Shown here: piece after piece, positions 43,279-51,342 of the stretch
Layout of the letters: each line of letters starts with the position of its first letter
How positions within the stretch are numbered: position 1 is the first letter of the stretch
NCBI RefSeq assembly: GCF_003985125.1
Contig: NZ_ML133575.1
Location: 95,912 to 159,911, forward strand
DNA length: 64,000 nt
Reading direction: 5' to 3'
Source: Rhizobium phaseoli
Lineage (GTDB): Bacteria > Pseudomonadota > Alphaproteobacteria > Rhizobiales > Rhizobiaceae
Program-made: the position numbers and the translations under genes
The notes under the pieces: generated by a model
What the model was told of the DNA's origin: nothing
Database searches by the model: none
The model's input: the letters and a program-made list of their open reading frames with translations, nothing else

Positions 43279-43677
43279 TCATGCATTCGAAGGGATGCGG
43301 GCGATCACCTTAATCTCGAAATCGAAGCCTGCGAGCCAGTTGACGCCGACCGCAGTCCAGTTCGGATAAGGCGCCTTGCTGAAAATCTTCTGCTTGGCAG
43401 CCATGATCGTTTCGAACTGGTTTTCGGGGTCGGTGTGGAACGTCGTCACATCAACCAGATCCTCAAAGGTGCAGCCTGCGGCCTCCAACGTCGCCTTGAG
43501 GTTTTCGAACGCCAGCCCGACCTGGCGTTCGAAGTCGGGCTCCGGTGTACCGTCGGAACGGCTGCCAACCTGGCCGGAGACGAAGAGAAGGTCACCGGAT
43601 CGGATGGCGGCGGAATAGCCGTGTTCCTCGTAAAGAGCATGCCGGTTTGCGGGAAAGATTGCTTCGCGTTGAGTCAT
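43279..43677 (-). CDS. RidA/YjgF-family protein
   Basis: 132 residues, starting MTQREAIFPA. The RidA core is GDLLFVSGQVGSRSDG, QVGLAFENLKATLEAAG and DVTTFHTDPE. The family hydrolyses reactive enamine/imine intermediates; the catalytic Arg of RidA (usually in a xxxRxxV segment near the end) is not obvious (AVGVNWLAGFDFEIKVIA), so this is probably an Rid2-7 type of unknown activity. It is divergent from the TetR gene, sharing an operator-rich promoter region. Confidence 0.87.
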   Translation of the reverse strand: MTQREAIFPANRHALYEEHGYSAAIRSGDLLFVSGQVGSRSDGTPEPDFERQVGLAFENLKATLEAAGCTFEDLVDVTTFHTDPENQFETIMAAKQKIFSKAPYPNWTAVGVNWLAGFDFEIKVIARIPSNA

Positions 43678-43760
43678 TGTCGAACTCGTTTCGGTTTGTT
43701 GACTGGACACCGCCGAGGCCGCGATACAACAGGAGCTTCCCATCTTGCCGCCTCATCTGA

Positions 43761-43824
43761 TATACGGTTCGTATCTGAATAACCGTATACGCGGCGTACG
43801 TCAAATTGATATACGTCGTGTATG
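43761..43824. promoter_or_regulatory. Three evenly spaced TetR-type operator copies
   Basis: The dyads TATACGGTTCGTAT (43761-43774), GTATACGCGGCGTAC (43785-43799) and ATATACGTCGTGTAT (43809-43823) share TATACG...CGTAT. Their centres are about 24 bases apart. The cluster lies between the divergent RidA and TetR starts and is the most likely binding region of the regulator. Confidence 0.7.
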
Positions 43825-43840
43825 TGAAATTGGAGTTGAG

Positions 43841-44434
43841 ATGGTCAACCGCCGTGTCGAGACAATGGAGGAAAATCGCCGGAAGCTGATCGCCGCCGCG
43901 CGAAAGGCCTTTGCCGAGAAAGGATATGCGGCCGCCTCGATGGACGATCTGACGGCCGACGTGGGCCTCACGCGGGGCGCCCTTTACCACAACTTCGGAG
44001 ACAAACGCGGGCTGCTGGCCGCGGTTGTCGACCAGATCGACACCGAAATGGCCTTGCGCGCCCAGGAGATCGGCGCCCGTGCGGGTGATGGTTGGCAGGG
44101 CCTGCTTGCCGAAGGTGCAGCCTATATCGAGATGGCGCTCGACCCGGAGGTCCAGCGCATCGTGCTGCTCGACGGACCCGCAGTGTTGGGCGATCCATCC
44201 CAATGGCCGAGCCAGAGCAACTGTCTTCAGGCGACCAGACAGGCGATCGAGCGCCTGATCGCACAAGGAACGCTGAAGCCGGTCGATGCGGAAGCAGCCG
44301 CCCGGCTGTTGAGCGGCGCTGCGCTCAATGCCGCGCTCTGGATCGCTGCCAGCGATACACCGAAGGGGGTGCTGCCGAAGGCTGTCGAAGCCTTCACCGC
44401 TTTGGCTTCGGGCCTTCTCAAGACATCGGCGTAA
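43841..44434 (+). CDS. TetR-family transcriptional regulator
   Basis: 197 residues from the Met chosen; a longer frame would begin at 43745 and run through the operator repeats, so the shorter start is preferred. N-terminal HTH: RRKLIAAARKAFAEKGYAAA, SMDDLTADVGLTRGALYHNF. The C-terminal domain resembles the TetR_C group with IEMALDPEVQRIVLLDGPAVLG, common in regulators of quinone or drug response. It probably represses itself and ridA. Confidence 0.92.
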   Translation: MVNRRVETMEENRRKLIAAARKAFAEKGYAAASMDDLTADVGLTRGALYHNFGDKRGLLAAVVDQIDTEMALRAQEIGARAGDGWQGLLAEGAAYIEMALDPEVQRIVLLDGPAVLGDPSQWPSQSNCLQATRQAIERLIAQGTLKPVDAEAAARLLSGAALNAALWIAASDTPKGVLPKAVEAFTALASGLLKTSA

Positions 44435-44491
44435 GTTCGGTTCTTGATTGCACGGAATGGAGTGCGCGGCGCGGCCAAGCCCTGTCGCCCG

Positions 44492-44725
44492 TCACAGATA
44501 ACTGCCGAAAACCAGAAGCAGCGCACCGACCGCGATGATCGCAAGCGCCGGCCAATTCCGCGATAAGCCGAGGAACCTCAGGCCCTGGCGCCGCGGTTCC
44601 AACGTCGCGCCGGTTTCCGGCATCAGGTGCGGATCACTCGGTCTTCGACGAAGCGTCGGCCGTAGAAGAAAAAGAAGGCCGCCGATTATCAGAGCGGCAC
44701 CGATCAGAACTGCCCACATCGTCAC
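44492..44725 (-). CDS. Small two-helix membrane protein
   Basis: 77 residues with a membrane helix at each end (MWAVLIGAALIIGGLLFLL and WPALAIIAVGALLLVFGSYL) and a polar middle rich in Arg and Pro. Both termini should face the same side. No family recognised; similar small proteins are common in Rhizobium. It is convergent with the TetR gene. Confidence 0.7.
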   Translation of the reverse strand: MTMWAVLIGAALIIGGLLFLLRPTLRRRPSDPHLMPETGATLEPRRQGLRFLGLSRNWPALAIIAVGALLLVFGSYL

Positions 44726-44791
44726 CTCCGCGGGGAATACGGATCTAGCCTAAACCAGACCGGCTCGTGATTGTTCCGTTGCTGCAGCCGT

Positions 44792-45826
44792 TTAGACAGA
44801 GGCGCGCCGTACCGAGGGCGCGACCTCGATGCCCAGCAGTTCGATCGAGCGGCGCATGGCTTCGGTTTCGAGCGCCGCTGTGCTCATTTGGAACGTCACT
44901 CGGGAAACACCCCCCAACGCCGCGCTCGCTTCCCGTGCCTTGGCGATGACGGTCTCAGGACTGCCGATCAGAAAGGCGCCGCGAGGGCCGCACATCGCCT
45001 CGAACTGGGCGCGCGACGGCGGCAGCCAGCCCCGTTCCCGGCCGGCCTGAGACATCATCTGCTGCCAGCCGGGAAAGAAGGCATCCCTCGCAGCGTCATC
45101 CGTATCGCCGACGAAACCCATTGCGTGCACACCGATCTTCTCTTCTGCCGGCGGATGGCCGGCTGCCGCCCAGGCGTGTCGATAGAGATCGACGAGAGGC
45201 CGGAAACGTTCGAAATGGCCGCCGATGATGGCGACCATCAGCGGCAGGCCGAGTGTGCCGGCGCGGGCGAAGGATTCGGGCGTTCCGCCGACGCCGAGCC
45301 AGACGGGCAGCCGATCCTGATGCGGACGCGGATAAACCCCTTCGCCATTGAGCGGTGGGCGGAAGCGGCCCTGCCATTTGATATGCGGCGCCTCGTTGAG
45401 CTTGAGCAGGAGATCGAGCTTTTCGACGAACAATGCGTCATAGTCCCTGAGGTCGTAGCCAAAGAGCGGATAGGCATCGATGAAGGAGCCGCGGCCGACC
45501 ACCAGTTCGGCTCGTCCGCGGGAGATGACATCGAGGGTTGCAAACTCCTGGAACACGCGCACCGGATCGGCCGCACTGATGACGGCAACAGCGCTTGTCA
45601 GCCTGATCCTCCTGGTCCGCGCAGCCGCTGCCGCCAGGATCACTGCAGGAGCCGAATCGAGCGCGTTCTCGCGGTGATGCTCACCCATGCCGAAGACATC
45701 GAGGCCGACGGCGTCTGCCAGTTCCACCTCGGCGAGCACCCTTTCCATGCGGTCGGCCGCCGACTGCAACTGCCCCGTTTTCGGGTCGGTCGCAAGCATC
45801 GCAAAACTGTCGATACCGATTTCCAT
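44792..45826 (-). CDS. LLM-class (luciferase-like) flavin-dependent oxidoreductase
   Basis: 344 residues of the bacterial luciferase fold. Landmarks: MEIGIDSFAMLATDP start, GLDVFGMGEHHRENALDSAP (the flavin-loop segment), IRLTSAVAVISAADPVRVFQEFATLD, SRGRAELVVGRGSF and LPVWLGVGGTPESFARAG. It uses reduced FMN or F420; substrate unknown. It is on the same strand as the downstream small membrane gene and just below the small lipoprotein gene. Confidence 0.9.
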   Translation of the reverse strand: MEIGIDSFAMLATDPKTGQLQSAADRMERVLAEVELADAVGLDVFGMGEHHRENALDSAPAVILAAAAARTRRIRLTSAVAVISAADPVRVFQEFATLDVISRGRAELVVGRGSFIDAYPLFGYDLRDYDALFVEKLDLLLKLNEAPHIKWQGRFRPPLNGEGVYPRPHQDRLPVWLGVGGTPESFARAGTLGLPLMVAIIGGHFERFRPLVDLYRHAWAAAGHPPAEEKIGVHAMGFVGDTDDAARDAFFPGWQQMMSQAGRERGWLPPSRAQFEAMCGPRGAFLIGSPETVIAKAREASAALGGVSRVTFQMSTAALETEAMRRSIELLGIEVAPSVRRASV

Positions 45827-45872
45827 GGCTCAGTCCTTCCAGGTGAGGTTGTTCGGATATCCGTGTCCGGAT

Positions 45873-45989
45873 TCAATAGGCACTGCCGGTGCGCTGCGGT
45901 TCGGGCCAGCCGAGCGACTGGCCGAATTGTGTCGTGTGGCATCCGGCGGCGGAAAGGGACACAAGCAGGACGATGGAGAAGCGAAACAT
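45873..45989 (-). CDS. 38-residue lipoprotein
   Basis: Encodes a 38-residue protein with a signal core FSIVLLVSLSAAGC; the lipobox SAAGC gives lipidation at Cys17, leaving a mature peptide of 22 residues (CHTTQFGQSLGWPEPQRTG and three more). A GAGG site precedes the ATG. It lies 46 bases upstream of the oxidoreductase gene on the same strand. Such entericidin-sized lipoproteins are usually missed by annotation; function unknown. Confidence 0.65.
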   Translation of the reverse strand: MFRFSIVLLVSLSAAGCHTTQFGQSLGWPEPQRTGSAY

Positions 45990-46042
45990 TGGAACCTCGA
46001 AAAGCGGTATCGGCGGCGGCGCCGGAGCGGTCGGCGCCGGGA

Positions 46043-46444
46043 TCAGCGGATTGCGTCAAGGATGATGGCGAAGGCGCGGCGGTGCATCCAGGCTATGCTG
46101 CCGGTGATCAGAAGCAGAATGATCGCCGGCACCGGACTGCCGCCGATGACGAAGAGATGGGTCAAAACGGCGAAGACCATTGTGACGGAAAGCAGCAACG
46201 CACCGAAGGCTGCCGTCGCCGGAATCAGCAGGGCAATCGCTCCGGTGACCTCCACAGCACCCGTCAGGATGCGGAACCACTGGCCGGCGCCGATCTGGTC
46301 GAAGATTGCGACCATCATCGGGACACTCGCGAGCTTGGCGCTGCCGGCAGCGAGAAATGCCGCCGCCGCGAGGCTCCGCAGGCTCCAGGAGATAATCTTT
46401 GCGGTTTTGTTCCGATCCGCCGATGACGCCGATGTAGAATGCAT
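46043..46444 (-). CDS. DoxX-family membrane protein
   Basis: 133 residues with four membrane helices in DoxX/DoxD layout: LRSLAAAAFLAAGSAKLASV, WFRILTGAVEVTGAIALLI, FGALLLSVTMVFAVLTHLFV and PAIILLLITGSIAW. A AAGGTGCCAA ribosome site supports the Met; an in-frame extension to 46567 lies in the promoter. Members link to thiosulfate oxidation or redox stress. It is divergent from the LysR-type gene, which may control it. Confidence 0.87.
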   Translation of the reverse strand: MHSTSASSADRNKTAKIISWSLRSLAAAAFLAAGSAKLASVPMMVAIFDQIGAGQWFRILTGAVEVTGAIALLIPATAAFGALLLSVTMVFAVLTHLFVIGGSPVPAIILLLITGSIAWMHRRAFAIILDAIR

Positions 46445-46557
46445 TTGGCACCTTTCCTTTGTTGCCGCTCGCTCTGTGGTTTGGGGAGCGCAGCTCACGT
46501 GGCGCTTCGATGCCATGATCAGACCCATCCGAACAGCCGGTATTTTCTGAGACAATC

Positions 46558-46574
46558 TATCGGGCAATCCGATA
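46558..46574. promoter_or_regulatory. LysR-type binding palindrome
   Basis: A perfect 17-base dyad TATCGG-GCAAT-CCGATA, containing the T-N11-A core expected for LysR regulators, lies midway between the divergent doxX and lysR-type genes. Confidence 0.65.
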
Positions 46575-46689
46575 TTGCTCTATGCTTCCATCAGCATGTC
46601 GTTGGCTCGGAGCGCTGCACACGTCTCGGCGACATTGCAATCAGGCGCCCGCAAAAGGCGGGCGTTATCGAAATCAGCGGAGGTTTGCC

Positions 46690-47598
46690 GTGTTGGACGG
46701 TCTATCGCTCGATCAGCTCAGGACATTCATCAGCGCTGCGGACGAAGGCAGCTTTTCCGCAGCCTCGCGCAGGCTCGGGCGCGCCCAGTCGGCGGTCAGC
46801 GAGTTGGTTCGCAGCCTGGAGATTCAGCTCGGTGTCACCCTCTTTGACCGCAGCGGCCGTTATCCCAGGCTGACGGCAGCCGGCAGCAGGCTGCTTTCGA
46901 CCGCCCGCGAGGTCGTCGCCAAGGTCGATTCCTTCAAATCGCAGGCGAAAGGAATGGCCACGGGCCTTGAGCCGGAGCTTTCGGTCGCCATCGACGTGTT
47001 TTTCCCCATTCATGTCATCGCGGAGGCCGCCAAGGATTTCCGGCAGCAATTTCCCGAAGTGCCGTTGCGGCTGTTCGTGGAGGCGCTCGGCGGCACCGTT
47101 CAACCCATTCTCGATCAACGGGCCGGTTTCGGCATCGTCGGATCCTTGCCTGCCATGCCGGCCGGCATTCTCACCGAACCTCTTGCCGGCGTGACGTTCC
47201 TGGTCGTTGCTGCGGCGGATCATCCGCTGGCGGCGATCGGAGGAACGATCTCCAGAGCCGAACTGGCAAAACATGTGCAGCTGGTGCTGACCGATCGAAC
47301 CGAACTGTCGAGAGGGCGTGAGTTCGGCGTGATGTCGCCGCAGACATGGCGACTGGCCGACCTCTTCGCCAAGCATACGTTCCTGCTCAATGGACTGGGT
47401 TGGGGCGGCATGCCCGAGCACGCGGTCAGGGCGGATATTGCGGCCGGACGGCTGGTCGAGCTGGCGGTCGAGGATATTTCGGCCAGCGGACTGAGGCTGC
47501 CGATGTCGGCAGCCTACCGCTCGGACGGTCCGCCGGGACCCGCTGGCCGCTGGCTGATCGAGCGCCTGAAGATTTGTTCAGGCGCCCAGGCAAACTAA
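46690..47598 (+). CDS. LysR-family transcriptional regulator
   Basis: 302 residues from a GTG start; GGAGG lies 6 bases upstream, and a TTG one codon on is equally spaced. The N-terminal HTH is LDGLSLDQLRTFISAADEGS, FSAASRRLGRAQSAVSELVR. The rest is the inducer-binding domain (LPAMPAGILTEPLAGVTFLV, then HPLAAIGGTISRAEL). Likely controls the divergent doxX gene through the 17-base dyad. Confidence 0.93.
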   Translation: MLDGLSLDQLRTFISAADEGSFSAASRRLGRAQSAVSELVRSLEIQLGVTLFDRSGRYPRLTAAGSRLLSTAREVVAKVDSFKSQAKGMATGLEPELSVAIDVFFPIHVIAEAAKDFRQQFPEVPLRLFVEALGGTVQPILDQRAGFGIVGSLPAMPAGILTEPLAGVTFLVVAAADHPLAAIGGTISRAELAKHVQLVLTDRTELSRGREFGVMSPQTWRLADLFAKHTFLLNGLGWGGMPEHAVRADIAAGRLVELAVEDISASGLRLPMSAAYRSDGPPGPAGRWLIERLKICSGAQAN

Positions 47599-47635
47599 CG
47601 CATGTCAATGCAAGTGTTTTACGACGCCCGCAAAA

Positions 47636-48373
47636 TTAGGTCGGCGAAGCGTCGTGCCCGCCGGCGGCTCTTTGAATCAGGCGGGCAACCACCTCGGTCC
47701 GGTTCTGCGCCTGCAGCTTGCGCATGATATGCTGCAAATGCATCTTCACCGTATGCCCGGACAAATTCAGCTTTCCTGCAATCACCTTATTTGAACAGCC
47801 GCTTTGCAGCTCTGCGAGGATATCCGCTTCCCGCGGCGTAAAGTCGGCAATCGCGAGGTATTGCGTCCTGTCATCCAATCTTCTTTCGGCCTCGTTTCTG
47901 GCCGGGCCATGCTCGTTCGAGCCGTTTGTCACGGCGCCCAGCAGCTGCGGGAAAAATGTTCCTCCGGCCAGAACGAGACGAAGGCCGGCAAGGGCGATGT
48001 CAACGGCAAGCGAAGTCGAGAAAAAGCCGCGGATGCCCATCTTCAGCGCCTGACGGGCGATGATGGCATCGTCGGTCCCTGAGAGCAACGTGATAGGAGC
48101 ATCGGGAAAACGTGCAGCAATCGCTGCCAGATCTTCACGCAGGCTGGCGCTTTCGACCGCTCTGCCGGCCAGATCCAGTGCAATCAATCGGACATCGGCG
48201 CCAAGTGCCCGATCGAGACTCTCGGTCGAGACCAGATCGATAAAGTTCCACCCGGCGAGTTCCCGCTCCAGCAGTTTCACCACGGTGGTGCGCGCTAAGG
48301 TAGAATTCCCAATGACAATCACGGTTAGTGTATTGCGCCCCACCCGGCGCCTGGGTCCAGAACTGGCGGACAT
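47636..48373 (-). CDS. LuxR-type regulator with receiver-like N-terminal domain
   Basis: 245 residues. C-terminal LuxR HTH: IADFTPREADILAELQSGCS, NKVIAGKLNLSGHTVKMHLQ. The N-terminal half has receiver topology (LTVIVIGNSTLARTTVVKLL, LIALDLAGRAVES, ITLLSGTDDAIIARQALKMG, IRGFFS), but the usual acidic pair is replaced by GN and the Lys of KP is missing, so classical phosphorylation is unlikely. A GGGGAG ribosome site supports the Met. It is convergent with the LysR gene. Confidence 0.85.
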   Translation of the reverse strand: MSASSGPRRRVGRNTLTVIVIGNSTLARTTVVKLLERELAGWNFIDLVSTESLDRALGADVRLIALDLAGRAVESASLREDLAAIAARFPDAPITLLSGTDDAIIARQALKMGIRGFFSTSLAVDIALAGLRLVLAGGTFFPQLLGAVTNGSNEHGPARNEAERRLDDRTQYLAIADFTPREADILAELQSGCSNKVIAGKLNLSGHTVKMHLQHIMRKLQAQNRTEVVARLIQRAAGGHDASPT

Positions 48374-49049
48374 TGCGGGCTCCCCGGAATATTTGCAACC
48401 CAACAGCTAGTGATATTAATCCCGTTCTCACTACATGTCATGATAAAAAGCGAGTGTATTACCGATACCAATAGTCCGTTCCCTCCCGATAATTCTTATA
48501 GTCTATAAGATTTTTTCGAGAGATAATCGTGCCGGCAAGAGCACGTTTCATGCCGATATGCTGGCTGAACTTGCCGTCGCGGGCTTCCGGCCTTCGCGGA
48601 ATTCACGTACGGCAAGCGGGGTCAAAAAGCGTTCAAGGTTTTGAAAAGGCAACAGATTTGCGACAGCTCCATTTGGCAGGGCGCTGGTGGATAGAACGCG
48701 CTGCCGACAGGCGCGGCTTTGTTTCCATATCGCAATTCAAAGCAACCACGGACCCGACAGCAAAACGACAAACGCGAAAGGCAACAAAAGCCCGAGATCG
48801 GTGCCATACCCGTTATGATTACCGAATGTGTCGCTCCTATCGGTGCATTTAATACCAGTTTGGGTCGTGTTCGCTCAGGCTCCCACGGCGCCGGCGCCGC
48901 CAGATGCCGCGCAGATCTCGCGGTCTCGCGGCCGAAATCGGCGACGGTGCAGGATGAGGCATAGCGGGATGTTCGCCATCTCGGTAAGCGCGGCGTCATG
49001 CCGGCACCGGAAAAACGACCGGCAGTGTAATTGGGAGCTTACCGATAGA
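48374..49049. other. Intergenic region with no supported gene
   Basis: About 680 bases, clearly more AT-rich than the flanks at 48410-48530. It contains a short AT hairpin CTTATA-GTC-TATAAG (48495-48509) followed by ATTTTTT, which could terminate a rightward transcript. An open frame at 48529-48852 (+) has a GTG start, basic low-complexity sequence and no known motif. It may be decayed or acquired DNA. Confidence 0.4.
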
Positions 49050-50135
49050 TCAGCTGTGCATGAAGCTCAGTATGTCGTCGACGAGAGCCGAATGGGCGTC
49101 CGTGAGGTTACCCTCTCCGCCGTGGCCCGCGATGCCGGCCAGCTGCAGCGCGTGTTGATCATAGAGGACATGGTCGATCTGCTGGGCGTCCGCCGTGCCG
49201 CCGGCGGGAACGGCGATGTTGATGGGATGGAAATAGCCGAAATTGAGGTCGACCATGTTGCCGGTCGCCGATCCGATCCCGCCACCGCCGCCGACATGGT
49301 TGCCGGTAAAAATCGTGTCGGACGACAGATTGAAGCCACCGCCGTTGCCGCCGACGCCGGCGATCTGCACAGTGCCCTGATCGAAAATCACATTGTTTGT
49401 CTGATGGGCCTCGGCCGAGCCGCCTGCGGCGCCGATGGCGATGTTGATCGGCGAGAAGATGGCGATACTGACATCGACCATGCTGCCGACGAAATATCCA
49501 TCGCCACCGTGGCCGGCATAATTATCGCCGGTGAAGGTGAGCGACGTTCCCGGGCTCAACGACGGGCCATGGCTCGCGACGTTGTGATCTCCGCCCGAGC
49601 CGCCTATGCCGCCGATCTGGGTTGCGCCCTGCAGGAACAGCGCGTTGTTCGATTGGTCGGAGTGCGCCACCGCGCCGGGACCGGCAGCCACGGCGGTATT
49701 GACGGGGGCAAACAGCGCGACCTCGGTGCTGACGAGCCCACCATAGAAGAGACCGGTGCCGCCGCTGCCGGCATGATTGGCGTCACCGCCGCCGATGGCA
49801 ACATTGCCGCTTCCGCCATTCCCGCCTATTCCCGCCATTTCGGTGGGATGCTGGTTGATGAAGGCGTCGTTGCCCTGAACGGCCTCGGCAGCCGAATGAG
49901 GCCCCGCAATGGCGGCGTTGGACGGCATGAAGACGGCCAGTGCATTGCTGCTGATCACACCTTCGCTTATCCCGTCACCGCCGCTGCCGGCTGAATTGGA
50001 GCTCGGACCGGAAGCGACATCCAAGGGAAGCCAGGTCGGCACCAGTGCCAGATGCCCCGCAGCCACATTGAAGGCGGGGTTTTGATCGGCGCCCGCTCTG
50101 GGCAGGTCTTCCGATAAGGGACGAATTTCCGTCAT
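49050..50135 (-). CDS. Glycine-rich tandem-repeat protein, probable type I secretion substrate
   Basis: 361 residues, Gly/Asn/Ala-rich, no signal peptide and no Cys. Four tandem units of about 73-85 residues span 49-346. Each has an aromatic-X-Pro-X-Asn core (FMPSN 69, FAPVN 142, FSPIN 227, FHPIN 302) followed by AGIGGNGGSGN-type Gly blocks (101, 175, 259, 333). The acidic N-terminus (MTEIRPLSEDLP) and the short C-terminus (LVDDILSFMHS) flank them. Lack of a Sec signal and the neighbouring ABC/HlyD pair suggest export by type I secretion, as for Gly-rich surface proteins. Divergent from the related gene at 50663. Confidence 0.75.
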   Translation of the reverse strand: MTEIRPLSEDLPRAGADQNPAFNVAAGHLALVPTWLPLDVASGPSSNSAGSGGDGISEGVISSNALAVFMPSNAAIAGPHSAAEAVQGNDAFINQHPTEMAGIGGNGGSGNVAIGGGDANHAGSGGTGLFYGGLVSTEVALFAPVNTAVAAGPGAVAHSDQSNNALFLQGATQIGGIGGSGGDHNVASHGPSLSPGTSLTFTGDNYAGHGGDGYFVGSMVDVSIAIFSPINIAIGAAGGSAEAHQTNNVIFDQGTVQIAGVGGNGGGFNLSSDTIFTGNHVGGGGGIGSATGNMVDLNFGYFHPINIAVPAGGTADAQQIDHVLYDQHALQLAGIAGHGGEGNLTDAHSALVDDILSFMHS

Positions 50136-50662
50136 GACCGTCTCCGTTCCACGACCAACCGCGTCCGCCGAGCGGCCTCAATTGTGCATCCATTGTGCCT
50201 CTGAACGGAGGAAAAGCGGAGCCTGCAATTCGTCTACGCCTGGTCGGCTAGTCCTGTAGCCATTTGGCTGTCATCGCCGCTGCCAGCCGTCAATCCCCCC
50301 GCCTTTGGGACCAGCAGCCCTGCATCCTGCGGCGGGACACGAAGTCTTTTCAACACCGGACGGGAACTCCTGCGCCAAGCGCAGCCTGCCCAGGCGCCGG
50401 AACAAAGCCGGCCGGCCTGGGCGGCCGTTGTCTGTGGCAGGCCACCCGGGGCCGGATCACTCAGGGCTTATCCGAAACAACGCACCGTCGCACCAAGTAT
50501 ACGCCCATAAGAACATCGCCGAATATCTAGATAGTTTGCAGCTTAAATCGTGGCAAGATTCGACCGCGGTTGTATTGGCCGGGGCGGCGAACTGAATATC
50601 AACGCCGTAAGGGGACACCGTAAAAGGAACTCGGACGAAACGAAGTAGAAGGAGCGATATCA
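50136..50662. other. Divergent promoter region of the two glycine-rich genes
   Basis: About 530 bases separating the two glycine-rich genes. No supported gene lies here. The last 20 bases hold the GAAGGAGCGATATCA ribosome site of the rightward gene. ATTGTGC occurs twice in direct repeat near 50180. Promoter boxes could not be assigned. Confidence 0.4.
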
Positions 50663-51238
50663 ATGCCTATTCCACAAATATCCGACACGATTCATCTCAA
50701 CAATCCGGATGCCGGCGACGCGAATGCCGGCAACGGCGGTGATGGCCACAATCACGGGAATATCGACTACAACCCGGTTGCATATATCAGCCCCGTGCAA
50801 ACGGTTGCCGGGGCAACTACCGATCTGCACAACGGCGATCACGTCTGGCAGAAAGCGGACTGGGATGCCGGCAATGGCGGACCCGGTGGCTTTACCGAGG
50901 CCCAGAATGGCTTCTTGGCGAAGATCTCGAACAGCGGCGCCGGCGGGGCCGGTGGAGATACTCATTCCAACGGCAACCAAGGAAACGAGAGCGGCGGCGA
51001 CACCGCTTCCGTGGCTGCGGCGACGACCGCGACGCAACACACGCAGCTGATGGCGGATCAGCATGCCAACATCCTCGCAGGCGTCGGCGGCAACGGCGGC
51101 AACGGAAACATGGCCCGTGGCGGCGACATAGCGTCGGCTCTGGTTCACACCGATCCCGAAACGACGACGGTGCACAATTCTCTCGATCACTTCATAAACG
51201 CCTTTGGCGATATCGACCTCAGCCATCTCGGCTCATGA
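50663..51238 (+). CDS. Second glycine/asparagine-rich protein, probable type I secretion substrate
   Basis: 191 residues, without Cys or signal peptide, rich in Gly, Asn, Asp and His. The segment LAGVGGNGGNGNMARGGD (138-155) matches the Gly block of the four repeats in the divergent gene, and YISPVQTVAG (41-50) resembles their aromatic-X-Pro core. So it appears to hold one diverged unit of the same repeat. The C-terminus DHFINAFGDIDLSHLGS is hydrophobic and acidic, as type I signals often are. The secretion ABC gene starts 105 bases downstream on the same strand. Confidence 0.7.
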   Translation: MPIPQISDTIHLNNPDAGDANAGNGGDGHNHGNIDYNPVAYISPVQTVAGATTDLHNGDHVWQKADWDAGNGGPGGFTEAQNGFLAKISNSGAGGAGGDTHSNGNQGNESGGDTASVAAATTATQHTQLMADQHANILAGVGGNGGNGNMARGGDIASALVHTDPETTTVHNSLDHFINAFGDIDLSHLGS

Positions 51239-51342
51239 ACGCTGGTCCGGAGGGCCGCCGGTTTCGGCCGGCGCCCCTCAGCCGCTACTGAACCAATCCG
51301 CAGCCTCCTTCGTGTCAGTATCAAATGCAGCGAGATCTGATA

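Noticed and set aside
44771..46426. 551-codon plus-strand frame across the oxidoreductase and DoxX genes
   Set aside because: It covers several well supported minus-strand genes and contains no domain.
48529..48852. GTG-started 107-codon frame in the 680-base gap
   Set aside because: Basic, low-complexity sequence without a motif and with composition unlike neighbouring genes; could be a remnant, but not supportable.
49100..50020. Regular repeats suggesting a CRISPR array
   Set aside because: The repeat units are imperfect, 220-255 bases long, in frame, and encode a Gly-rich protein; no short identical repeats with unique spacers.
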